A stretch of 64,000 nt of DNA from Chrysemys picta bellii. Its lineage: Eukaryota; Chordata; Testudines; Emydidae. Position 1 is the stretch's first letter; each line of letters opens with the position of its first letter. The position numbers and the translations under genes were made by a program. Where the stretch lies: assembly GCF_011386835.1 (NCBI RefSeq), contig NC_088801.1:15858824-15922823 (forward strand). The letters run 5' to 3'. Of this stretch, positions 1-10,230 are shown in pieces. The notes under the pieces were generated by a model. The model was not told where the DNA came from, did no database searches, and saw nothing but the letters and a program-made list of their open reading frames with translations.

Positions 1-690
1 CCAAAACTCCATTTTGTAGCTGGATGCTACACAGGGAAAGAGAGGGGTTTCCACCCACAAGAGAAAGTCTATGTAAGCCCCTGGAAGCCCCTCCATTTTG
101 TCTTCAGCTGGCACAAAAGATAGCCTCTCCACCCCAAGGAGATGCCTGAAAGAAACTGGAACAAAGGACAGTAACTACAGGAATGTGAGTGATTGCTGGA
201 CCCAGACTAGGAGGAAGTATAGTCTGTAAAAAGAGGCTTATTGGAACATCTATGAGGGTGAGATTTACCTGCATTTAGTTTTTACTGTATTAGGCTTAGA
301 CTTGCGTGCTTTATTTTATTTTGCTCGTTAATTTACTTCGTTCTGTCTGTTATTACTTAGAACCACTTAAATCCTACTTTTTTATTTAATAAAATCACTT
401 TTTACTTATTAATGAACCCAGAGTATGTATTAATTAATGTGCATATCTCTCTATCAGTGTTACAGAGGGTGAACAATTTATGAGTTTACCCTATATACGT
501 TTTATACAGGGTACAAACAGGGTAAAACAGCTTGTGGGGGACGTGGTTCAGACTTGAATCTGTGTTTGCAGCAGGCAAGCATGTCTGGCTCAAACAAGGC
601 AAGGTACTGGAGTCCCAAGCTGGCAGAGAAAATGGGCTCACTGCACATCAGGTGGCAGTCCCAAAGGCGTTTCTGTGACCAAACCCATCA
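1..690 (+). repeat. 3' part of a long terminal repeat (left end outside window)
   Basis: This matches, from memory, a common turtle LTR-type repeat. It has an AATAAA at about 388-393 in a T-rich zone, then a region repeating 'cagggta' motifs around 490-530, and it ends in ACCCATCA near 690, close to a canonical CA terminus. The start is beyond the window, so no target duplication can be checked and I cannot tell a solo LTR from the edge of a provirus. No coding sequence is visible in it. The class (ERV or Gypsy) is not resolved. Confidence 0.5.
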
Positions 691-2371
691 TAATAATGTA
701 CAGAAAAAAATGGATAAGCACATTTAAGCAATAGAGCTTTGTCTCTCTAGTTACTTCTCCTGTATCTTTATGAGCATAAACATTTTGTAGAACAACCTTC
801 ACTAAGAGGGAATGTCTTTTATTTTACAGGAAATTCAAAGAAAACAAGAAGAAAAATCCTGGTGGAAAGTAAAGTGAAACAGAAAGCATCATTATAAAAC
901 TAATATTGCTTTATATATGGTTAAGTCTACATGACACCCAATTGAATTGAGGATTGTAATTTAATCAAGGGGTAATGCTGATGTCAGAAAGAATTTAATG
1001 CATTTGATGTAGCAAGAGGATCAGTGTGCCAGAAAAAATAGTACCACTGAAGAAATATAGTTTACCTTAATTCGGAAATATTTGCTATCTACAGAAAGAA
1101 AGGGTCAAAAACCAGGTAGTGAAGATATAGGCAAGATGAAAAGAATGGAAGCAGCATAACTGGGGGTGGGAATAGTAGCCCAGAATTGGGTATACCCACA
1201 ATAAAAAGGTTTTTCGTGGATGCTGTTATTCTCAAAGGGCCTGTGCACATGTTCACAAATGCCTGAGCTGACTAACTTGGGGTATGCAAGGGTGTCTAAA
1301 CTGGGCCTTGCTAAACACCACATTCAGGCTAGCTAATGCCCTCAGATAAGTGTATGTACATCTCTCGCTAAATTCAGAGGAAATTGCATGTTTGACTCTG
1401 AAGGCAGAATTTTAGCCCTTTTAAAACTAATAGAACCAACCTTGCAAAAGTAATCACTCGGCAAACTTAGGTTTTGAAACAAAACACCCATAGTAAATGT
1501 ATTATTGTAATATTGAGCACAGCACTTCTACAAGTGGCTGGAGGAAAAAAGAAATACAAAAAACAGCCACCAGAGAAAAAGAAAGGAAAAGGATTGTGGG
1601 TTTAAAATATTTTTTTTGCTTGTTCAAAACAAGAGATTCCTGTCCCCCCAACCTAACCTTGATTGACTGACTGACTTATGCAGTCAAGACAGATCATGTA
1701 TATGAACATTTCACTTATTTGGCAAAGCACTAAGAACATTTTTAGATGTGAAGTTCTACTTCATTCTGGCAATGTATTAATTATTGCCACACTAACTCAG
1801 TCTTCTGCAATATATAACCTGGGAAGTTTTCCAAAATCATTTTCAAGCAAGTGAGGTTTCCTGCATTTAGTGAGAATCTTCAGTCAGTGATTATGCCACT
1901 ACAACACTAATGACGCACTCAGACTAAACACCTGGGCAGCTCAGCTGCAGAATGTTGGCACTTTTAGGCAAAGCCAGTATGAGCTAGTTTCTTATTTTCC
2001 ATTAAAAGATCATCTCAAGTATCTAGGGATTTATAATTGTGTGAGACATGCTGAAGATGTCCTGGTTCACCTTGCACTCACCTGCACTGTTTTGTATGGT
2101 TCTGGGAGTGTCACGTGTATAAGTGGAGTGTAAGTAAGTTACAGTCTCCTAATTACAGTTAGTGGTTTTGGCAGATTATTTCCCTCCTTCTGGTATAATG
2201 GGATTATTCTTGCTAACAGAAGTTGAAAATATGGAATATTTTTATACGTTCCACAAGCAGGAAAATTAATATTAGGCCAGCAGAAAACATACTAAATAAG
2301 CTTGGCAATGCATGCATGCTAACACTTTCCAAGATTCACTTTAAAAATGCAATGAATGTATTTATCGAGAT
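691..2371. other. Intronic stretch without recognised elements
   Basis: AT-rich single-copy-looking sequence. The short reading frames here show no known domain, no codon bias and no splice context. I see nothing to annotate. Confidence 0.5.
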
Positions 2372-2470
2372 TGAGATTTTCAAATGAGCCTAAGGAAGTT
2401 AGTGAGGTGCCGATTTGAATTTCACTAGTGTTTGGGTGCCTAACTTCTTTAGGCTTTTGTGAAAATCTCA
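2372..2470. repeat. Fold-back MITE relic
   Basis: The ends are inverted copies: TGAGATTTTCAAATGAGCC on the left and, on the opposite strand, TGAGATTTTCACAAAAGCC from the right. The arms continue through 'taaggaagttag' and 'ctaacttctttagg'. This is a short palindromic element of a type common in turtle DNA. It has no coding capacity. Confidence 0.6.
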
Positions 2471-2956
2471 GCCTCGTTTTTTGGGGGGGCATCAAACGAT
2501 AAGTTTGGCAATAAAATAAGAAATTTAGCCAGTGTTAATTTTCACCACTATATTAACAGAAAACAGCTTTCTAGGAAAAAAACAAGTTAACACCTGTACC
2601 TCTATTCATGCCAAATAGGAAAAAATATGCCAAGCTCAGAGTCTGTAGGAACATCATAGTGAAAGAAAGGCAGAGAGAGTAGGTGTTTCACATGCTCTTC
2701 TTCCGGGTTCTTCCTTGCCCACATGACAGATGTCTGACTCCCTTATGGGTGAGAGGATGTCAGCTGGAGTCGAACTTACGACAGTTCAGTGCACACTGGG
2801 CCTGATTATAACTGATAACTGATGCTGCTTCCAGTTTCTACATAACTTTAAAAGTGTTTTGAAATGAGATCCTCAGAAGAGAAATACAGGTTTTTTTGTG
2901 GGGGTTTTATTTTTTATTTTTATTTTTATTTTTTTTGGCGGGAAGGGTTATTGTTT

Positions 2957-3519
2957 ACATAAGAACGGTCATACTGGGTCAGACCAAAGGTCAATCCAGC
3001 CCAGTATCCTGTCTTCTGACAGAGCCCAATGCCAGGTGCCCCAATGGGAATGAACAGAACAAGTAATCATCAAGTGATCCATCCCCTGTCACTCATTCCC
3101 AGCTTCTGGAAGACGGAGGCTAGGGACACCATCCATACCTGGCTAATAAGCCATTGATGGACATATCCTCCATGAACTTATCTAGTTCTTTTTTGGAACC
3201 CTGTTATAGTCTTGGCCTTCACAACATCCTCTGGCAAAGAATTACATATACTTCCTTTTGCTTTTTTTAAACCTCCTAGTTTGTGTGTTATGAGGAGTAA
3301 ATAACACTTCTTTATTTACTTTCTCCACACCAGTCATGATTTTATAGACCTCTATCATATCTCCCCTTAGTCATCTCTTTTCCAAGCTGAAAAGTCACAG
3401 TCTTATTAATCTCTCCGCATATGGAAGCCATTCCATACCCCTAATAATTTTTGTTGCCCTTTTCTGAACCTTGTCCAATTCCAATATATTTTTTTTGAGA
3501 AGGGGCAACCACATCTGCA
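2957..3519 (-). mobile_element. CR1 LINE, 5'-truncated 3' end
   Basis: The sequence from 'acataagaacgg' through 'ccagcccagtatcctgtctt' and 'tctagttcttttttggaacc' is the reverse complement of a turtle CR1 3' end: the last part of the reverse-transcriptase ORF plus the 3' UTR. It stops abruptly near 'ccacatctgcac', as 5'-truncated LINE copies do. The short frames inside carry shifts and stops. A second copy of the same region lies at 27394-28135. Confidence 0.85.
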
Positions 3520-4132
3520 CATCTGTTTCTAGCCAGCATGTTCTCTACCTTTCTGAGGGAGGGATTTTCTGTTTTGTTTGGTTTTCATTAAGCATTTTAT
3601 TAACCTGGGACTTTAGTGCTTTTAACCCTACCAAGAATAGAGCCATTTCAAGACTGCGCCTCTAAAATTGACCGTAAAAAATAATACTTAGCACTTCACA
3701 CAGTGATTCGTGTCTTCACAATATTAGCTGAGGGACTATGCTGTTGATGTTCATTGACCTGTTCAGGTCACCTTATCAGATGGTCATTGGCCAAGTGGTA
3801 ATGCAGAGCAGTAATCAAAGGGTAAGGATTACATGGATAGCATTAACATGGCACTAAGTTTCAAAATAGTTTCCTAAAGCGGCAGTGGCAACTATGGGAA
3901 CAGTGAGCATCAGGTCCCCTTTCATTTCTGTAAATCAGAAGTTTGGTACACAGAGTTTTGTACCAGTGTAAAGGTGGACTGAGAAAGGATTCAGGACCAT
4001 TGTGATAATTAGGATAGGGAGCAATTAGTGGACAGGGCCTAGCTGCAGAAAAGGCAGTGTAGCAGTAGACAGAGAAGGCTTAAGAAGAAAGTCTGATAGC
4101 AGTCAGAAAATGCAGGGTAATTGGAGAAGGAT
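3520..4132. other. Intronic stretch without recognised elements
   Basis: No gene, RNA or clear repeat seen. The 64-codon frame beginning at 3471 straddles the CR1 edge and is noise. Confidence 0.45.
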
Positions 4133-4345
4133 GGTCCAGTGGTTAGGACACGAGGCCAGGACTTGGGAAACTAGTTCTGTTTGTTCTGTTTCTGTGCGAC
4201 TGAGCAAGTCAATTAACCTTTGTGCCTCAGTTCCCATTCTGTAAAATGGGATAATATGACTTCCCTATCTCCCAGCAGCATTATGAAAAGAAATACATTA
4301 AAGACTGTAAGGCACTGAGCTACTACAGTAATAAGGGGCATATAA
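4133..4345 (+). repeat. MIR-like CORE-SINE
   Basis: It has a tRNA-like head ('ggtccagtggttaggacac'), a middle with 'gtgcgactgagcaagtcaat' and 'tgtgcctcagttcccattct', then 'gtaaaatgggataat' and a tail with 'aagactgtaaggcactgagc'. This order matches the MIR/CORE-SINE class. Confidence 0.8.
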
Positions 4346-4977
4346 GTATGGTAGGAAGTAATTAAGGAAGGCCCAAGAAGAGAGAGAAATGGATCCTGAT
4401 AGCAGAGAGGGCGTTACAGCAAAAAGAAATATAGCCAAGAGAGACACAGAACTGGAAATAAAAAAATAACAGCCCCCTAGAAAGCTAAAAAAAGACACAC
4501 ACACACAAAAAAGACCTAGACAGAAGAGACTAGCAACATGCCAGGTCAATGGAACAAGAGAAACAATGGCAGATGCATGAAATTAAAGAGACTGATGAAG
4601 TCAGGTGCATAGACTGATAGATAGAGTAGGCAAAATCCAAACTTGAATGGATTCTCCTGTTATTGGGTCTGGCCTGAGATTTTTATGTATTCTACAGTAT
4701 ACGATAAATTATATACAAAAATCACACTAAACAGGGAATTCAGGTTGTAAATCAAGCATTCAGAAGTTAGGAAATGCCTGGGTTAAGGTTGCCTGTGCAA
4801 CCTTAATTTGTTCCCCTTGTGTGTATGCATTATGACACAGCCTATAACTGCACTATTACATGCTATTGTTTATATACACTGTCCTATATTTTTAAAAAGC
4901 AAACTGAAAAATCAAAATGCACCATGTGTTTCCATATTGACCTGAAATAGGCATTGGGACCTTTACATCCACAACAT

Positions 4978-5392
4978 CAGTGGTCCCCAACGCAGTGCCC
5001 GCAGGTGCCATGGCACCCACCGGGGCATTTATGTGCGCCTGCCCAGTGCCCAGCAGGGGAGAGAAGCTGCAGCCCCGTGCCTGATGGGGACAGAGAACTC
5101 AGACTGCGGGCGCGGTGTTCTCTGTTCCCGGCAGGCGCGGGGCCTGCCTAGTGCCCAGCAGGGGAGAGAAGCTGGAGCTCCGCGCCTGCTGGGGACAGAG
5201 TACTCCGTGGCTGCGGGCGCCAGTGTTCTCTGTCCTCGCGGCTTCTCTCCAGCTTCTCTCTTCTCTCTGGATTCATATATTATGTAATATTAAATATGAT
5301 TTTTTTTATTATTTAGTGTACAAATACAAAATAAGCCTTGAAAAATTGTTGGCGCCCACCACTCTTCTGAAAACATGAATGTGCTACTGGCC
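4978..5392 (+). mobile_element. hAT-type MITE, right terminus missing
   Basis: It starts with CAGTGGTCCCCAACGC, a hAT-like terminal inverted repeat, and continues GC-rich to an AT-rich right part ending 'gaatgtgctactggccaca'. The expected inverted terminus is absent: the sequence breaks off after 'ccacaaaaag', so the right end is deleted. Internally a GC-rich unit of about 105 bp is tandemly duplicated, with 'agtgcccagcaggggagaga' at 5045 and again at 5150. The overlapping short frames here come from GC-rich, stop-poor sequence and are not genes. Confidence 0.7.
5045..5245 (+). repeat. Tandem duplication (about 105 bp, two units) inside the hAT MITE
   Basis: The second unit begins 105 bp after the first. 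The units share 'cccagcaggggagagaagct', a 'ctg.tggggacagag' block and 'tgcgggcg', with scattered substitutions. Confidence 0.7.
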
Positions 5393-5514
5393 ACAAAAAG
5401 ACTTCTGCCACTTGAGCTAATGGAGTAACTGGTAGTAAAAAGCTATTTCCCTCTCTGCAGGCGAGCTACTAGAAGGAGATGAAACAAGCACTTTGCCAAG
5501 GGGTTTCATGGCTG

Positions 5515-5590
5515 TTTGCTGACATCAGAGGACTACTGAGACTCAGGAATCCTGAGTTCAATTCCAGGTTCTGGAGGGGAATGTTGTCTA
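5515..5590 (+). repeat. MIR-like SINE head fragment
   Basis: 'actgagactcaggaatcctg' followed by 'agttcaattccaggttctg' fits the tRNA-like promoter half of a MIR-like SINE. The second half has been lost or has diverged beyond recognition. Confidence 0.5.
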
Positions 5591-6160
5591 GTTGTCATAA
5601 ACCCTGTTTGCCACACAACCTGTTGCTGGCCCACTCTACTCCTAACCAATCCCCACCCCAATCATTTCTGTGTTCCTGTCCCTATTCCCGCCCCCCATAG
5701 CTCTGTCCTTGCCCACCCTGTCCCCAGCATTGTCTTCTGCCCTTCTCCTGACCCTGTGCACTTATCTCTTTCTGGCCCTCATGTTCTCCCCCACCAGCTC
5801 CTGTCCCTGACCCCCTTCACATGTGACTCCTGGGCTATCCTGCACTGCCCTGATTCTTGTTCCTGTTCCCCACTCCACAGTTCTTCAACACCCTTTGCAT
5901 TCCACTCAGGATGTTTCCTCCTGCCTGGGCACCTGCAGTGGGATTGGGGACAGCATTGAGAGCACAGGAGAAGGTCTCTCTGCTCTCGGTTCTTGATACC
6001 TAGTGCCACAGAATCACCCAGCAGGCAGGAGGGCCAATTGCAGGGAAAGTCAAGCTCAGCACTGCAGCCTGGGATGGAGCATACTAATTCACTCTGTGGG
6101 GATGGGCCAGGCATAGTGTAGTCTGCAAGTAGAGACTGTGAAGGGACTTGCAGCATTCAG
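5591..6160. other. Pyrimidine-rich stretch, then mixed sequence, no gene
   Basis: From about 5590 to 5940 the plus strand is strongly C/T-rich and carries many 'ccctgtcc' and 'ctgaccc' motifs. Long frames on both strands (125 codons on minus, 67-73 on plus) result from this skew. They have no domain and no splice context. Possibly repeat-derived, but the family is not identified. Confidence 0.4.
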
Positions 6161-8102
6161 TATAATTAGGGACGGATTTTCAAAAAGATACAAAGGGCAG
6201 TTAAGTGCCTTTCCTTTGTGCTTTAAAAAGCCTCCCCCTTATTTACAAACATATTTTGAACAAATTTGTGGATATTGACCACTCTGATGAGTTACAAAAA
6301 CTGTTGCAGATGTTCTTGAACTTTTACCAAGGGATCCTTACAATTTTATTTATCAATCATTCTCTCAGATTTTCGCATATCTATGTGCATTGTTGCACTG
6401 CACTAATAAACCATAATATAAAATAAATTAGCTATAGAGGTTATTTAACATTTAGAAGTGCATATGTGGGTGATGTTCTAATGTTCATAACATATTCACA
6501 ACATGTAAGTGTCATTAAAACACCCCATGTTGCAAAAGTGAGTAATATTTGTGTGGTATAAAGTGTAGTTTAAAGCATTTACTATTATTCACTCATTAAT
6601 CTTTTGTGGAAAGCTCTTAAATAAAACAGAACCATGTAAGCTGCTTTTGCAATTAAAGCTACGATAATCAACAAAGAACTATAATTACACTATGATGCTG
6701 TATTGAGTTTCCCGTCAAGAGAGAGGGAAGTGACAATAAAGGAAAGCTTACTGTGAACAATTCTATGTGAAATATCACAAAAATATTCACTGCCAAAAGC
6801 TTCATTCAGACTAAAATTCTAATTCTGTGCTTTTGGCTGCAAGGCCTCTGCAGGGCTTCTACAGCTGGGTTGCCACAGTGCCTAATCGTGATTCATGAGC
6901 CAAAACTATTTCTGCTCTGCTCACCCATCTGACACCATGCATCTAATTAGCAGGCAGCAAAAAGTAATCCCTCTCTATCAATCCACGTGCAAAAGATGGC
7001 CCACAGTAATATCATACTAGAAGCACAATACACTCTGGGGTACATCAAATGGGAAGCCCCTGGAAACTTGTGCAGTTTAAACAGATTAACTGGATGAGAC
7101 CCGGGACAGAGGCTCTTAAGCCTGACATTAAGCTTTCTTGAAAAGGCAGGGGAACCAGGGCCATGGGGAAGGTGGATTTTTGAAGAGCAAGGGTAAACAT
7201 AAGCACACGAGATTCATATTTTTAACAGGGTCCCCTAACTATGTGAGGGGATCAAACTAGAACATAATTTTGGGATAATTAAATATGCATGATGAGGCAA
7301 CTGCATAAATCCAAATTATTTTAGTCTATATTTCTAAGATTAGTCCTCTAAAGGGCAAGGAAAGTAGAGGGACTGCATTAATTTGATGTGGCATTCTCTT
7401 GAATGCTTGCTGGACAGTAAGCACCACTTTGGAATGACTCACTTTTTTCCATACCCATCTCATGAGCACAGATTTGCAAGTTAAAAATGCACCAAAAGCA
7501 ACATGACATTTCTCAGCAATATAGACCTTTCTGATGTAGATGAGTGGATAAGTCTTCTTACCATCTAATGTCCTTTGTTATTAGCGTCTGGAGTTCAAGC
7601 CCATCACACACACAAGACTTTGAATACATGGCACAAGGTACTTCTATGTGACTTTCAGAGCTTGCACATCCAATCAACACTCCAGCAGCTTAAGTGTGAC
7701 TCAGAAAGGCAAGTTTTCATAACAGGGATAATTCCAGAACTAAACTGGCTGCACAAAGGGCTCCCTTGTCCAGTTAAACCCATTTCCTTCCTTCCAACCA
7801 TGCTGCCAGAAATTGATCCTACGGCTTCTGCTGTATATATGATAATATGCATACAGTTAGTGGAGTGTGGAGAGATCAACAAAAGGAGGAGAAACTAACT
7901 CTTTCTTTTACGCAGAAGTGTTGGGGGGGAATGAATCACTCCTCCTTCCATTTGCCCTGCTCCTCTACAGCCAGAAGGTTACAAGGAGTGGGAAGAGAAA
8001 AAAAGAAATGCCATACCAGCAATAAAGGAAGTAAGAGAATGTCTCCTCCCACCCAGATGCTTTTCTGCTGAGGTGATCTGATGCTGTTTGAGTTAAGCTG
8101 TT
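6161..8102. other. Intronic stretch without recognised elements
   Basis: AT-rich sequence. The overlapping 107- and 75-codon frames at about 7575-7900 on opposite strands show no known protein features. Confidence 0.45.
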
Positions 8103-8215
8103 TGATTTAGTGGCTACAGCAAAAGACAGAGTCTAGACTCCTGGTGGTACCCCAGGTTGCTACTGCCTCACTCTGTGACCTAGGACCACTCATCTCTGTG
8201 CTTCTGTGATTAATG
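8103..8215 (+). repeat. MIR-like SINE, head and core fragment
   Basis: 'gacagagtctagactcctgg', 'ttgctactgcctcactctg' and 'tgacctaggaccactcat' follow the MIR-like order. The copy is old and its tail is missing. Confidence 0.55.
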
Positions 8216-8486
8216 TGTGATGTTCAAATAAGAATATCATTACTCTATTTGTATTACAATAATAAGCACAAGGTATTTCCTTGTATAAATATAGATAGTT
8301 CCTTAGCGTTATTCGTGAGCCATGTTTTTTTTTTCCTTGCAGAGATTCTCATAACTCCATGCCCTGTCCTCTTAGCAATGGAAGGTGAAAATGAATGGTC
8401 TGCAGGTCTCTCCTGAGGTTAGAGAGAGTTAAAACACTCTCCTTTCTCTCTATTATCCCCTTCACACTCTGCACAGGATGCACCTA

Positions 8487-8533
8487 AAAAGAACAGGAGC
8501 ACTTGTGGCACCTTAGAGACTAACAAATTTATT
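8487..8533 (-). mobile_element. Very short copy of the hammerhead-bearing repeat family, with 12-bp target duplication
   Basis: A 47-bp insert is flanked by exact AGGATGCACCTA copies at 8475-8486 and 8534-8545. On the minus strand it reads AATAAATTTGTTAGTCTC then 'taaggtgccacaag', the segment just downstream of the ribozyme-like core in the fold-back copies at 10014-10218 and 31912-32116. The exact duplication shows a real integration of a severely truncated molecule. Confidence 0.8.
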
Positions 8534-8545
8534 AGGATGCACCTA

Positions 8546-10001
8546 GTTTCCTATCTGGAACACAAGTGCTTTGATGGCCTTCCTGCTGTTGAATCCTGCC
8601 TCTGGTCACAAAGAGCAGGATTGATTTCTCTTAACAATTCTGTATGTGTGAATAGTGATGCATAAATTACTCCCACTCCCCCCCCCGCCTTTCTGTTGCT
8701 GTCATCCTTCAAGGTTAAGACTTTCCACTGCAGTCACAAGATATGCACAATCAGCTAACATGTGGATGGAGACTGGGTAGCACCAAAGTGAATGGGCCAG
8801 GAACTGGTAGGTCTTAAAGCATAGCCCCTATTTTATTTATGTTTCTAACTTCTTCCCACATCCTTAATCATCACACATGTGGTAGATGGATCCTAGCAGT
8901 TTTTGAGAATTAATACATTTGCCATATTTGCAGTTACTAATTTGTAGTGGTCTTTTTGGGAGGGCAGCAGTGGAAGGAAGGGAAATGTTGACGTTGGTTG
9001 TTTTCAATGGCTATGAATTGGGAAGAGGATTATGGGTCACTGGGTCCCTATTCTTTTTTCATATTTGCAATTTCCTGTATTGTTTTTTGTTTGGGGTTTA
9101 TATAATCTAGGTGAGGGCAGCCATGCTGGTAGTATGGTGAGGGATGGGAGAAAGATGAGAGACCATCTGCATGCATTTCATGAGTTCAAGCAAGCATGCA
9201 GACCCCCTTTCTTGTTCCTTCATGCAGCCATCTCTGAAATTGCATTTATGATTGGGTTACTAACAGTTAATCCATTTATTGACAAAGTTTTAAAGGAAAT
9301 GACAGTAAAAAGAGTCTGTTAAAAAAAGGAGAAAAAAAGCATGTCAGAAAAATGGCAACCTTATTTAGACAAAAATGTGGTATGACTCCAAAATCATTTT
9401 GGAATTATAGTGTGTAATAAGAATAAAGATTTGCTGCTGACTGCTAAATTGGTGAGCAGGAGCTTACATTCCAGGGTGACAGGAACATTAGCTAAATAAT
9501 AGAGAATGTATTGCCATCACACATTGATACAGCATCACAATATAAATTCAAGATGCCATGTTGTTTAGTGTTGATTAGTTTCTAGTCTCTTTGGCTCCAT
9601 GGACTACTGAAGTTGCTTAGCTTCCAGCTGTTAACATTTGCATACCACTGGTTTAGAGTATTAACTGTTTACTGGCCAGCTAGAGATGGCACACTATTCA
9701 CTGGTTAATTCTGACAGGTTCACTGAAGTTGAAGGATATAGTTCAGAAAATGCATCTAATCAATAACCTGCAGAGATAGGCTATTTATGGTGCTTCTTGA
9801 AATGGTTTTGTAATTTTTTCCCTATCAATACATTTTGTTAACGATTAGATTATTTTGTTAATGGGCTGATTATATAAAGTATTCAGTCTTCTCTACTCAT
9901 GTTTGGAGAGGACAAATGGCTTAATTATAGTAATTTTTAAGACAGTCTTTGAATAAATCCATAGGACACTTAGAAAAAACCCTGCTATTTTCTATAGAAA
10001 C
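8546..10001. other. Intronic stretch without recognised elements
   Basis: AT-rich sequence with a short C-run near 8680. No gene or clear repeat seen. Confidence 0.45.
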
Positions 10002-10013
10002 TTTTAAAAGATA

Positions 10014-10218
10014 ACAGAGGGTCCTATGGCACCTTTAAGACTAACAAAAGTATTGGGAGCATAAGCTTTCGTGGGTAAGAACCTCACTTCTTCAGATGCA
10101 AGATGTGAGGTTCTTACCCACGAAAGCTTATGCGCCCAAGACTTCTGTTAGTCTTAAAGTTGCCACAGGACCCTCTGTTGCTTTTTACAGATTCAGACTA
10201 ACACGGCTACCCCTCTGA
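10014..10218 (-). mobile_element. Fold-back retroelement with hammerhead-like core, 12-bp target duplication
   Basis: Exact TTTTAAAAGATA copies at 10002-10013 and 10219-10230 flank a 205-bp insert. On the minus strand it has a head (TCAGAGGGGTAGCCGTGTTA...), an antisense arm, a short spacer and a sense arm. The two arms of about 70 bp are inverted copies of each other. The sense arm holds CTGAAGA, an 18-nt stem-loop, GAAA, then GCTTATGC and TC, which is the order of a minimal hammerhead ribozyme. Known: Penelope-like elements carry such ribozymes in their terminal repeats. Inferred: this is a non-autonomous relative. There is no reading frame of note. Confidence 0.7.
10057..10100 (-). ncRNA. 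Candidate minimal hammerhead ribozyme
   Basis: Minus strand: CTGAAGA at 10095-10089, stem II from AGTGAGGTTCTTACCCAC at 10088-10071 (one bulged A), GAAA at 10070-10067, a two-to-three-pair stem III (AGC/GCT) around loop TTAT, and a possible cleavage site after C at 10057. All positions usually invariant in hammerheads are present. Stem I is weak by eye, and such minimal forms are reported to cleave as dimers, so activity of this copy is unproven. Confidence 0.5.
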
Positions 10219-10230
10219 TTTTAAAAGATA

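Noticed and set aside
5779..6156. 125-codon minus-strand frame with several Cys residues.
   Set aside because: It arises in a strongly C/T-skewed stretch where stop codons are scarce; the Cys spacing fits no known motif.
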